This document shows positions 6,209 to 12,837 of a stretch of DNA of 18,326 bases, one piece after another. The DNA is taken from assembly GCA_002306945.1 (NCBI GenBank), contig DBTH01000081.1, forward strand, positions 1 to 18,326, written 5' to 3'. The position numbers and the translations under genes were made by a program. The notes under the pieces are model-generated. The model saw nothing but the letters and a program-made list of their open reading frames with translations. It was not told the DNA's origin and did no database searches. The stretch comes from Methylacidiphilaceae bacterium UBA1321 (GTDB lineage Bacteria; Verrucomicrobiota; Verrucomicrobiia; Methylacidiphilales; UBA1321). Numbering within the stretch: the stretch's first letter is position 1; each line of letters starts with the position of its first letter.

Positions 6209-8536
6209 GTGAAAACAAAACATTTCTTCTTCGACTGGAGTTGGCTCGTTGTCCTGGCGGGACTGATCCTGGGTGTGTTTTCCACGCCGGGACGCGCGGA
6301 CGGATTTATTGCGGTGTCGGGTTCGGCGGAAGTGCCGCGTGGGCATTTCCCTTTCGCGCCGCTGGAGGTGAGCTATCACCGCGTCAATGTGAAGATCAAC
6401 GGCCAGATCTGCACGACGACGGTCGACGAGGAATTCTATAATCCGAACAATCGCGTGCTCGAAGGAACGTATTTATTCCCCGTGCCGAAGACGGCGCAGA
6501 TCGACAAATTTACGATGAACATCGGCGGCAAGGACGTTGCCGCGGAACTCCTCGCGGCGGACAAGGCGCGGGCGATCTACGAGGACATCGTGCGCAAGCA
6601 ACGCGATCCGGCATTGCTCGAATACGCCGACCGGAGCGTTTTCAAAGTGCGGATTTTTCCCATCGAAGCGCGCAGCCGCAAGCAGGTGCGCATCGTCTAC
6701 ACGGAGGTGCTCAAATCGGATTCCGGGCTGGTGAGTTATCTCTACCCGCTCAACACGGAGAAGTTCTCCGCCGCGCTCATCAAGGAGGTCAAGGTGCGCG
6801 TCGAACTCGACAACGATCAGCCGCTGACTTCGATCTATTCGCCGACGCACGATGTGACGATTTCCCGCTCGGGCGACAAGCACGCCACGGTTGAGTTCAA
6901 GGCCAGCAACGTCCGGCCCGATACCGATTTCCAAATCCTCTTCGCCCCGCGTCAGCGCGAGGTGGCGCTCGATCTGTTGACCTATCGCACGTCGGACGAC
7001 GAAGGTTATTTCCTCCTGCTGGCCACACCGGGAACGCTGGCCAATGCGACGCGCCCCGTGCCGAAGGATATTGCCTTTGTGCTCGATACGTCCGGGTCGA
7101 TGGCCGACGGCAAGCTCGATCAGGCGAAGAAGGCGTTGCAATTCTGTGTCGCGAATTTGAACCCGGACGACCGCTTTGAAATCATCCGCTTCAACGACGA
7201 GGCGACGCCGCTCTTCTCGAAGTTGACTCCGGCGAAAGACAAGGCGTTGGCCGAGGCGAGGGAGTTTGTCGCCAGGCTGAAGCCCAACGGCGGAACCAAT
7301 ATTCACGAGGCGCTCGCGCAGGCCATCGCGTTGCGACCCGACAAGAGCGAACGGCCCTATGTGATTATTTTCCTCACGGACGGATTGCCGACCGTGGGCG
7401 AGACCAGCGAGGAAAAGATCGTTGCCGAGAGCGCCCGCGCGGCGGATCGCAACACGCGGATCTTTTGCTTCGGCCTGGGCAACGATGTGAACGCGCGGCT
7501 GCTGGATCGCATTGTCGAGAAGACCCGCGCGGCGAGCGATTATGTCTTGCCGACCGAGGACATTGAAGTGAAGGTCTCCAACTTTTTCGGAAAAATCCGT
7601 GAACCGGTTCTTTCCAACGTGAAGCTGACTTTCCCCGACGGCGTCAAGGCGACGAAGTTCTATCCGCAGGCGCTGCCGGATTTGTTCCGGGGCGAACAAC
7701 TCGTCTTGTGCGGCCGTTACAAGGGCTCGGCCTCGGGCGATTGCCTTCTCGAAGGAACCGCCGACGGCAAGGCGCTGCGTTACAAACTGCCGGTGACCTT
7801 TTCCGGTGAAGCCGGCGGCGACGCTTTCATCGGACGCCTGTGGGCGTCGCGCCGGGTGGCTTATCTGCTCGACGAAATCCGTCTGCACGGGGAAAACAAG
7901 GAGCTGAAGGACGAAGTGACGCAGGTGGCGCGCGAGTTCGGTCTCGTCACACCCTACACGGCCTATCTCATCATGGAGGACGAGCAACGCCGCCATGTTG
8001 CCAGCGAAAACCAGGTCATGCGGGAATTGAACAAGGATCGCGAGGCGCAGTCTTCCGCCCGTGTCGCCTACGATACGTATAAAATGCAGGTCAGCGGCGA
8101 GGCGGCTGTGGCCAATGCGCGCAGTCAGAACAGCATGAAACAGGCGAAGAGCGCGGCCGATTCCCTCGCTTACGCCCAGTCCGAAGCAGCGCGTGCGATG
8201 AAAGCCGCTCCGAGTGCCTCCCTGCCGCAACAAGCCGGATACCGCGCCCAGGTTGATCTCTCGCGGGACGCCAATACGCGCGTCGTCCAGTACACCCAGA
8301 ACGCGCGGTTTGTCGCCGGTCGCGCTTTTTACCAGAACGGCTCCCAATGGATCGACAGCAATGTCTCGACGTTGCAGGCGGGCAAAACCGTGCGGTTGAA
8401 GTTCGGCTCACAGGAATACTTCGACTTCATCTCGCAGAATCCCCAGGCGCGGCCCTACATCGCCCTCGGACAAAACGTGAAGCTTGCCGTCAAGGACACC
8501 GTCTACGACATCTACGACGAAACGGCGGTGAATTGA
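6209..8536 (+). CDS. Exported VIT and von Willebrand factor A domain protein
   Basis: A 775-residue protein of the inter-alpha-trypsin-inhibitor heavy-chain-like type. Residues 1-31 form a signal peptide (hydrophobic WLVVLAGLILGVF, likely cleavage after GRA). Residues 45-170 are a VIT domain (the motif EGTYLFPVP, then RAIYEDIVRKQRDPALLEY and FKVRIFPIEA). Residues 287-460 are a vWA domain with an intact metal-ion-dependent adhesion site: DTSGS (D293, S295, S297), GGTNIHEAL (T363) and FLTDGLPT (D391). A middle beta-rich region (460-560) is followed by a helical Ala/Gln/Ser-rich stretch (about 600-690) and a C-terminal block, FVAGRAFYQNGSQWID onward, ending without an LPXTG motif or membrane helix. 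The start is GTG at 6209, chosen because it gives the signal peptide. No Shine-Dalgarno is visible. Its role is probably adhesion or envelope scaffolding; the ligand is unknown. Confidence 0.9.
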   Translation: MKTKHFFFDWSWLVVLAGLILGVFSTPGRADGFIAVSGSAEVPRGHFPFAPLEVSYHRVNVKINGQICTTTVDEEFYNPNNRVLEGTYLFPVPKTAQIDKFTMNIGGKDVAAELLAADKARAIYEDIVRKQRDPALLEYADRSVFKVRIFPIEARSRKQVRIVYTEVLKSDSGLVSYLYPLNTEKFSAALIKEVKVRVELDNDQPLTSIYSPTHDVTISRSGDKHATVEFKASNVRPDTDFQILFAPRQREVALDLLTYRTSDDEGYFLLLATPGTLANATRPVPKDIAFVLDTSGSMADGKLDQAKKALQFCVANLNPDDRFEIIRFNDEATPLFSKLTPAKDKALAEAREFVARLKPNGGTNIHEALAQAIALRPDKSERPYVIIFLTDGLPTVGETSEEKIVAESARAADRNTRIFCFGLGNDVNARLLDRIVEKTRAASDYVLPTEDIEVKVSNFFGKIREPVLSNVKLTFPDGVKATKFYPQALPDLFRGEQLVLCGRYKGSASGDCLLEGTADGKALRYKLPVTFSGEAGGDAFIGRLWASRRVAYLLDEIRLHGENKELKDEVTQVAREFGLVTPYTAYLIMEDEQRRHVASENQVMRELNKDREAQSSARVAYDTYKMQVSGEAAVANARSQNSMKQAKSAADSLAYAQSEAARAMKAAPSASLPQQAGYRAQVDLSRDANTRVVQYTQNARFVAGRAFYQNGSQWIDSNVSTLQAGKTVRLKFGSQEYFDFISQNPQARPYIALGQNVKLAVKDTVYDIYDETAVN

Positions 8537-8555
8537 CCGCGCGCATTCGGCGCGG
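8537..8555. repeat. GC-rich hairpin after the VIT-vWA gene
   Basis: CCGCGC (8537-8542) pairs with GCGCGG (8550-8555) around a 7-base loop immediately after the stop codon. It is followed by A-rich rather than T-rich sequence, so it is at best a weak terminator or an mRNA 3' end stabiliser. Confidence 0.4.
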
Positions 8556-8599
8556 AAATAAAAGCTTGCTCTTGGGAACGAATTCTCCACTATGAGAGT

Positions 8600-8624
8600 T
8601 TTCTCCCCGTCCAGTGGGGAGGAA
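8600..8624 (+). promoter_or_regulatory. Leader hairpin upstream of rpoZ
   Basis: TTTCTCCCC (8600-8608) can pair with GGGGAGGAA (8616-8624) around a 7-base loop, giving up to nine pairs with one G-U. The right arm is the only Shine-Dalgarno-like GGAGG near rpoZ, but it ends 22 bases before the ATG. It may be a leader structure. Further upstream TTGCTC (8566-8571) and CACTAT (8588-8593) are a poor promoter match. Confidence 0.35.
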
Positions 8625-8646
8625 GTAACCTTTGTAAACGAAATAT

Positions 8647-8877
8647 ATGACGAATGCTCTAGTTCAGGACGCCTTGAAGAAAGTGGGAAGCCCGGAATAC
8701 CTGGTGAATATTGTTTCCAAACGGGTGCGCCAGTTGGGTCAGGGTTTTCGCCCTCTGTTGGAAGTCCAGCCCCGCTGGTCGTTCATGGAAATCGCCCTGC
8801 GTGAAATCGTCGAGGGCAAGCTTACTTTTGAATTGGTCGACGATCCCGACGGTTCCGCCAAGAAGCTGGCCGTTTGA
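8647..8877 (+). CDS. rpoZ: DNA-directed RNA polymerase omega subunit
   Basis: Small subunit that helps assemble and stabilise RNA polymerase by clamping the beta-prime C-terminus. The 76 residues match the family along their length: a first helix with VQDALKKVGSPEYLVNIVSKRVRQL, then a loop, then the hallmark ALREIVEGKLTFEL. An in-frame stop at 8635-8637 fixes ATG 8647 as the first possible ATG. No good Shine-Dalgarno is present. The gene is followed by a terminator-like hairpin and then smpB. Omega proteins are short and divergent, so the call rests on the ALREI..G motif and length. Confidence 0.85.
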   Translation: MTNALVQDALKKVGSPEYLVNIVSKRVRQLGQGFRPLLEVQPRWSFMEIALREIVEGKLTFELVDDPDGSAKKLAV

Positions 8878-8895
8878 GAGATTGCGTAGAATTGA

Positions 8896-8926
8896 AAAAG
8901 CGCATGGGATCTTCTCATGCGCTTTT
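8896..8926 (+). terminator. Intrinsic terminator or attenuator between rpoZ and smpB
   Basis: AAAAGCGCATG (8896-8906) and CATGCGCTTTT (8916-8926) form a perfect 11-pair stem around a 9-base loop, ending in TTTT and then GTTGTG. It starts 18 bases after rpoZ and ends 19 bases before smpB. The left arm starts with AAAAA, so it could also terminate transcription from the other strand. No separate smpB promoter fits in the remaining gap. Confidence 0.75.
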
Positions 8927-8945
8927 GTTGTGATAAAGGTTCTTT

Positions 8946-9401
8946 ATGAGCGCGGAATTGATTACCAATCGCAAAGCCCCGCGCGATTACAATATCCTTG
9001 AGACTTACGAGGCCGGTGTCGTTTTGCGCGGCACGGAGGTCAAATCGTTGCGTGCTGGCAAGGGCAATCTCAGCGACGCTTTCGCCCGGGTGGAAAACAA
9101 CCAGGTATGGTTGTACAACTGCGACATCCAGCCCTACGAGCAGGGCAATCGCTTCAATCACGAACCCAAGGCCGTCCGCCGCCTCCTTCTCCACAAGAGC
9201 GAGATTCGCAAAATCTTCGGCACCGTTGCGGTCAAGGGCCGCGCACTCGTCGCCCTGAAGATGTATTGGAAGGCCAACAAGATCAAAGTCCTCCTCGGCG
9301 TCGGCATAGGCAAGAATCAGCGCGACAAACGCGAGGACTTGAAGAAAGCCGCCGTCAAACGCGAGATCGATCAGGCGATGAAAGATTCGCGTCGTCGCTG
9401 A
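8946..9401 (+). CDS. smpB: SsrA-binding protein SmpB
   Basis: Binds tmRNA (SsrA) and brings it to stalled ribosomes for trans-translation. The 151-residue protein shows the whole family pattern: ITNRKAPRDYNILETYEAGVVLRGTEVKSLRAGKGNLSDAFARV, then NCDIQPYEQGNRFNHEP and RRLLLHKSEI. The VKGRALVALKMYWKANKIKVLLGVGIGK stretch follows, then the basic C-terminal tail with DKRED and KDSRRR that enters the mRNA channel. The ATG has AAAGG about 7 bases upstream, one of the better ribosome-binding sites here. It follows rpoZ across a terminator-like hairpin, so expression may depend on read-through. No tmRNA gene was found beside it. Confidence 0.97.
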   Translation: MSAELITNRKAPRDYNILETYEAGVVLRGTEVKSLRAGKGNLSDAFARVENNQVWLYNCDIQPYEQGNRFNHEPKAVRRLLLHKSEIRKIFGTVAVKGRALVALKMYWKANKIKVLLGVGIGKNQRDKREDLKKAAVKREIDQAMKDSRRR

Positions 9402-9403
9402 CC

Positions 9404-9420
9404 CAAACCCATTCGGTTTG
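9404..9420. repeat. Hairpin just after smpB
   Basis: CAAACC and GGTTTG pair around the 5-base loop CATTC within a few bases of the smpB stop. It is followed by CTACAAG, not a T-run. It could help stop transcription or protect the mRNA end, but is not a standard terminator. Confidence 0.35.
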
Positions 9421-9585
9421 CTACAAGAACGGTCGCGGGTTACAATGTTTCACGCCGTGTTTCAAAAACCCCTGAAAAATTCTCCCGAGAGGTTGATAAT
9501 ACATATTTTAAATCGTTAATAATAAAGCTGTTGTAATTTAGGACTTTCAATTTAATGAATTTTGGAGGATACTAATTGGTATATT
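9421..9585 (+). promoter_or_regulatory. AT-rich promoter-like region before the GYF_2-type gene
   Basis: About 9490-9560 is the most AT-rich stretch around these genes and probably holds the downstream gene's promoter. TTGATA (9493-9498) is a fair -35, with TAATAA-like sequence 18 bases on as a poor -10. GGAGG at 9564-9568 lies 17 bases from ATG 9586, too far for a normal Shine-Dalgarno. The exact promoter cannot be fixed by eye. Confidence 0.35.
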
Positions 9586-10578
9586 ATGGACGATCAGGTG
9601 AAAAAAGAGACGATGTTGTTTGTAGCCCTCCCGGGCGCAGAGCCTTATGCGGAAATGCCCCGCAAGGCCGTAAAAGCGCAATTGGACAAAGGGCAGCTCA
9701 AACAATCCGCCTTGATCTGGAGCCAGAAACACAATGCCTGGAAGCAGGCCCGTTACATCACCCAACTGATCGCCTCGAAACTCGAACCGCGTCCGGTTCA
9801 GGCCCGTATCGGGGGAGTTCACGTTGCCCAGCCACACGTTCATGTGCAGGCCAAGGCCGCCCAACCCGCCGCCGGTGCAACCGCTTCTCCCGCTGCCGCC
9901 ACTCCCGTCCAGGCCAAAGCGGCAACCCCTCAGGTCAAACAAGTGGCCGCTGTCAAAGCCGCCGCCCAAGCTTCGACTCCTGTAGAGACGACCGCTGCCG
10001 CGACATCGGCCCCTGCCATTGAGGATTACACTTTTACCGAATCGTCCCATGCCAGCCAGGTCTGGCTCAAGGCGATTTGTGGCGGCTTGGTCGCGTTGAT
10101 CGTAATTCTGCTCGCGTTCAACTGGTACTACGTCGACAACTCGTTGAAAGCCAATCTCGCCGAGGATAACAGCGAGTTCAAGGACGTTGCGGTTTACGCG
10201 CATCTGGGCGGCTTCTTCCAGATCGACAGCATCATCATTCACATCCGCCCGTCGGACAAGGTGACGAAGGAGAATTTCGTCAAGTATCTGGCGGCTCTTT
10301 CCGCCGCGACGCCGGATCGCCCCTTGAGCCGCCGCTCGTTCTCCAATGTGATTCTGACCAGCGGTTGGTCGGCCGACTATCAGGTCGATGGCCTTGTCTG
10401 GCACCGGATCGGCCGTAGCGAACTCAGCGATGACGAACGTCACGACATCCTTTTTCCCGGATTGCGGCAGGGAGGCGCCTCTTTGGTTCCGAAGAGCGTC
10501 AATCTCGATTACAACGGCCTTCAGGCCCTGCGCGAGAAACGCTGGAACGAATTCATCTCCACCTTCGTCAGTAAATAA
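9586..10578 (+). CDS. Single-pass membrane protein with GYF_2-like N-terminal domain
   Basis: A 330-residue protein of unknown function. Residues 9-65 resemble a GYF_2 (DUF4339-type) domain: a spacing of aromatic residues, GQL, ALIW and W52 in the pattern of paired tryptophans, probably a cytoplasmic protein-interaction module. Residues 70-145 are a low-complexity Ala/Gln/Pro/Thr linker. Residues 163-183 form one membrane helix (CGGLVALIVILLAFNWYYV). Residues 184-330 are a folded-looking domain, predicted outside the membrane, that I do not recognise. ATG 9586 is chosen; a TTG at 9562 would add eight residues but lies in the purine-rich GGAGG region. The gene precedes a lipoprotein with a similarly biased linker, suggesting a shared envelope role. 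The membrane helix is clear, the GYF_2 call moderate. Confidence 0.8.
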   Translation: MDDQVKKETMLFVALPGAEPYAEMPRKAVKAQLDKGQLKQSALIWSQKHNAWKQARYITQLIASKLEPRPVQARIGGVHVAQPHVHVQAKAAQPAAGATASPAAATPVQAKAATPQVKQVAAVKAAAQASTPVETTAAATSAPAIEDYTFTESSHASQVWLKAICGGLVALIVILLAFNWYYVDNSLKANLAEDNSEFKDVAVYAHLGGFFQIDSIIIHIRPSDKVTKENFVKYLAALSAATPDRPLSRRSFSNVILTSGWSADYQVDGLVWHRIGRSELSDDERHDILFPGLRQGGASLVPKSVNLDYNGLQALREKRWNEFISTFVSK

Positions 10579-10600
10579 CGGTTTGCACAGGGCAATGGCT

Positions 10601-10619
10601 GGCGACACGCTGTGTTGCC
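10601..10619 (+). terminator. Hairpin after the GYF_2-type gene, possible weak terminator
   Basis: GGCGACAC (10601-10608) pairs with GTGTTGCC (10612-10619) with one G-U and a 3-base loop, followed by GTTTG. A second hairpin, CAGGGG/CCCCTG (10640-10645, 10652-10657), follows. Neither has a good T-run. Confidence 0.35.
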
Positions 10620-10736
10620 GTTTGAATCCAACATCGCGTCAGGGGTGATCGCCCCTGCTCCCGGCGCCGCCTGGAAAAATCGGTATTGTTTCCCGGCAAA
10701 AAAGCGTTCAAGTTACGTCTTTTACCAATCGCACCT

Positions 10737-12104
10737 GTGAAACGCCTCGCCCTTCTCCTTTCCATCGCCACGCTCCTTCTCCTCAACGCGTGTCATCCCT
10801 CTTCTCCCAAGACCACTCCGGCCAAGGGAACCGCCTCGCAACCGTCTTCCGAACCGGCTTCGACCCTTTCCGGCACAGCGACGGCAACCGCCTCGCCCAC
10901 GGTTTCTTCCGGCGGGGAATTGGCTCCGGCTCCCCTGATCGGGCCGGGCACCAGTTCCAGCACGGCGACCTCCCCGGCTGCGGGTACAACGGCGCTCGTC
11001 CCCGTCCCTTCGACGAGAAGGGGTATTCAAGTTCTGGCCCCGGAAGGTCAGATCAGTGAAGATTTCCGGCGCGAACTCGGTTCCAAGCTCGGCGCGGAAG
11101 TGACCGTTGAGACCTACGCGACCGCCGAGGAAGCGTTGCATAAACTTTCCACTTCGGGGGCGTCCTACAATCTCGCGCTGGTCTCCTACCGGATTGTGCC
11201 CGCGCTTGTCGCGGATCAAAAACTCGCGGCGTTGCCCCTGTTGCCGGTGCAGATTCAGCCTGCGCCGAAATTCCTCCATCATTTCTTCGACCGCGAAAAC
11301 AAATACTCCCTGCCCTACGCCTTCAGCCTGACCGGGCTGGCCATGCGCAAGGCCGACGTCAAGGTGCCCGTCGTCCAGTGGAAGCAATTGTTCAGCGAAC
11401 CCAATTACAAACTCGCCGCCTTGCCCGAGGACGAAGCCTTCCGAAATTCCCTCCTGTCCAAGGCGGGCCTGCGCGGCGCTTCGCTGCCCTCCGGTGCGAA
11501 AGACAACGGCGACGAACAGCCCATCCAGGTCAACTCCGTCGCGGTGCTCAAGAAGAAGTTTGCCGCCCAGCCGGGTTGGCAATTCGTCCTGCCTGCCGAA
11601 GGTTCCGTGATCTTCCTCTACTGCGCGGTCATTCCGGCCAACGTCCCGCAACCGGAACGCTCCAACGCGCTGCTCCAGACTTTCTTCGATCCCGAACTGG
11701 TCGCCCGCCTCGCCGAAGAGAACAACCTCGGTGTCACGCAACCCGCCGCGATGAAGCTCCTGCCGCCCGCCACATTGGCCGACGGCATGATCTACCCGCG
11801 CAACGACATTCTCGACAAATGCATTTTCATCCGCAGCGGTTACCGCCCGATTCCGGCTCCGGCCGTGACGCCTTCGGTGGCGGTTTCCCCCGCGCCGGGC
11901 ACGGCTCCGGCGGTTCCGGTTTCAACAACGCCCGGCGTGGCTACTGTAGCGGCCACGGTTTCGGCGGCGGTGCAGGCGGTCTCGACCGTTTCCAGCGCAA
12001 CCGCAACGGCCCCCGCGTCCGTTCCGGCAACCAATGCGCCCGCTGCTCCCACGACGCCGACGACATCGGCCACCGCGACTCCGTCGACTCCCCAGGCGCG
12101 CTGA
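10737..12104 (+). CDS. Lipoprotein with PotD-like (type 2 periplasmic binding) fold and low-complexity tails
   Basis: A 455-residue predicted lipoprotein. GTG 10737 is chosen over the upstream TTG 10686 because it gives a classic lipoprotein signal: MKRLALLLSI, hydrophobic core, lipobox LNAC with Cys19. Residues 20-95 are a Ser/Thr/Ala/Pro linker. Residues 97-380 resemble polyamine-binding proteins: a first strand with IQVLAPEG, VTVETYATAEEALHKL, YNLALVSYRIVPALVADQKL, YSLPYAFSLTGLAM and, near the end, FFDPELVARLAEENNLGVTQPAA and LADGMIYPRND. Residues 385-455 are another Ala/Thr/Pro/Val-rich tail. No permease or ATPase gene is nearby, so uptake is not assured; it may act as a sensor or scaffold. 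The ligand cannot be read from sequence. Start context has no Shine-Dalgarno. Confidence 0.75.
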   Translation: MKRLALLLSIATLLLLNACHPSSPKTTPAKGTASQPSSEPASTLSGTATATASPTVSSGGELAPAPLIGPGTSSSTATSPAAGTTALVPVPSTRRGIQVLAPEGQISEDFRRELGSKLGAEVTVETYATAEEALHKLSTSGASYNLALVSYRIVPALVADQKLAALPLLPVQIQPAPKFLHHFFDRENKYSLPYAFSLTGLAMRKADVKVPVVQWKQLFSEPNYKLAALPEDEAFRNSLLSKAGLRGASLPSGAKDNGDEQPIQVNSVAVLKKKFAAQPGWQFVLPAEGSVIFLYCAVIPANVPQPERSNALLQTFFDPELVARLAEENNLGVTQPAAMKLLPPATLADGMIYPRNDILDKCIFIRSGYRPIPAPAVTPSVAVSPAPGTAPAVPVSTTPGVATVAATVSAAVQAVSTVSSATATAPASVPATNAPAAPTTPTTSATATPSTPQAR

Positions 12105-12116
12105 ACGGCGACTGCC

Positions 12117-12146
12117 TGGAATTCTGGAAATCCTGAACAAATTCCA
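12117..12146. repeat. Inverted repeat after the lipoprotein gene
   Basis: TGGAATT (12117-12123) and AATTCCA (12140-12146) are perfectly complementary across 16 bases, and CCTGG/CCAGG (12115-12119, 12151-12155) is an alternative outer pairing. No T-run follows at once, so a terminator role is uncertain. The rest of the 252-base gap to yqeY is AT-rich with no gene; TTGACG (12304 region) upstream of yqeY is a possible -35 without a good -10. Confidence 0.35.
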
Positions 12147-12356
12147 ATATCCAGGCCGCAAAGGTTCAAAACGGAGGACCTTGGAGAATTTGAATTTCGA
12201 ATATTTCTATTTCCTTTTTCGGGTCAATTCCGTCTGGCGCAAAGGAATGTGTTACCGGGATTGCTATTAGAGCCGATTTTTGGCAATATCATCCCTCACG
12301 CATTGACGGGGCCCGACACCACATAAAGACAACATCCTAACAAAAGATCATTCCCT

Positions 12357-12809
12357 ATGAGCCTTACTGCCAAAATCGATTCCGAACTCAAGCAATCCAT
12401 GCTTCAAAGGGATCACGACAAAACCTCCACTCTGCGCATGCTCAAATCCGCCGTCAAATATGCCGCCATCGAAAAAGGCGGAGCCGATTTCGTCCCCGGC
12501 GACGCGGAAGTCGTCGCGGTCGTTCGCAAGGAAATCAAGAAGCGCCAGGATTCCATCGAGAGCTACACCAAGGCCAATCGCAACGATCTCGCCGACAAGG
12601 AAAAGAAGGAACTCGCTTTTCTCGAAACCTATCTGCCCGCATCGCTGAGCCCGGCGGAAGTCGAAAAGATCGTCGCCGATGCGATTGCCGCCGTGGGCGC
12701 CACCACGAAGTCCCAGATGGGCGCCGTGATGAAAGCCGCGCAGACCATCGCCGCCGGTCGCGTGGACGGCAAGACACTTTCTTCACTCGTACAGAAACAC
12801 TTGAAATAA
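12357..12809 (+). CDS. yqeY: GatB/YqeY domain protein
   Basis: A 150-residue protein of the YqeY family, related to the tRNA-binding tail domain of the GatB amidotransferase subunit; its cellular role is not settled. The sequence covers the family: LTAKIDSELKQSMLQRD, then STLRMLKSAVKYAAIEK, VVRKEIKKRQDSIESY, ELAFLETYLPASLS and TKSQMGAVMKAA, ending GRVDGKTLSSLVQKHLK. The ATG is the first in frame at the family N-terminus and has no clear Shine-Dalgarno. It ends 28 bases before the HemX/CcsA-like gene, so the two may be co-transcribed. Confidence 0.93.
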   Translation: MSLTAKIDSELKQSMLQRDHDKTSTLRMLKSAVKYAAIEKGGADFVPGDAEVVAVVRKEIKKRQDSIESYTKANRNDLADKEKKELAFLETYLPASLSPAEVEKIVADAIAAVGATTKSQMGAVMKAAQTIAAGRVDGKTLSSLVQKHLK

Positions 12810-12810
12810 A

Positions 12811-12824
12811 CAGGCTGCGGCCTG
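12811..12824. repeat. Short hairpin between yqeY and the HemX-like gene
   Basis: CAGGC and GCCTG pair around TGCG in the 28-base gap, just where a Shine-Dalgarno for the next gene would be sought. None is visible, so this may be a leader fold or may be chance. Confidence 0.25.
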
Positions 12825-12837
12825 AATCCCGCCCGAC

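Noticed and set aside
6473..8347. 624-codon open frame on the minus strand opposite the VIT-vWA gene
   Set aside because: Same reason: the plus strand shows signal peptide, VIT and vWA motifs, while the minus frame is low-complexity Arg/Gly/Leu text without motifs.
5977..8552. 16-base exact repeat CCGCGCGCATTCGGCG near the nadE end and again after the VIT-vWA gene
   Set aside because: One copy is ordinary nadE coding sequence and only two copies exist; in GC-rich DNA this can be chance. It could be revisited if more copies appear elsewhere in the genome.
9402..9490. Possible tmRNA or tRNA after smpB
   Set aside because: Short hairpins are present, but there is no acceptor stem with CCA end, T-loop or tag-peptide frame.
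9562..9585. TTG start adding eight residues to the GYF_2-type protein
   Set aside because: The TTG overlaps the GGAGG region and has no ribosome-binding site of its own; ATG 9586 starts directly at the domain.
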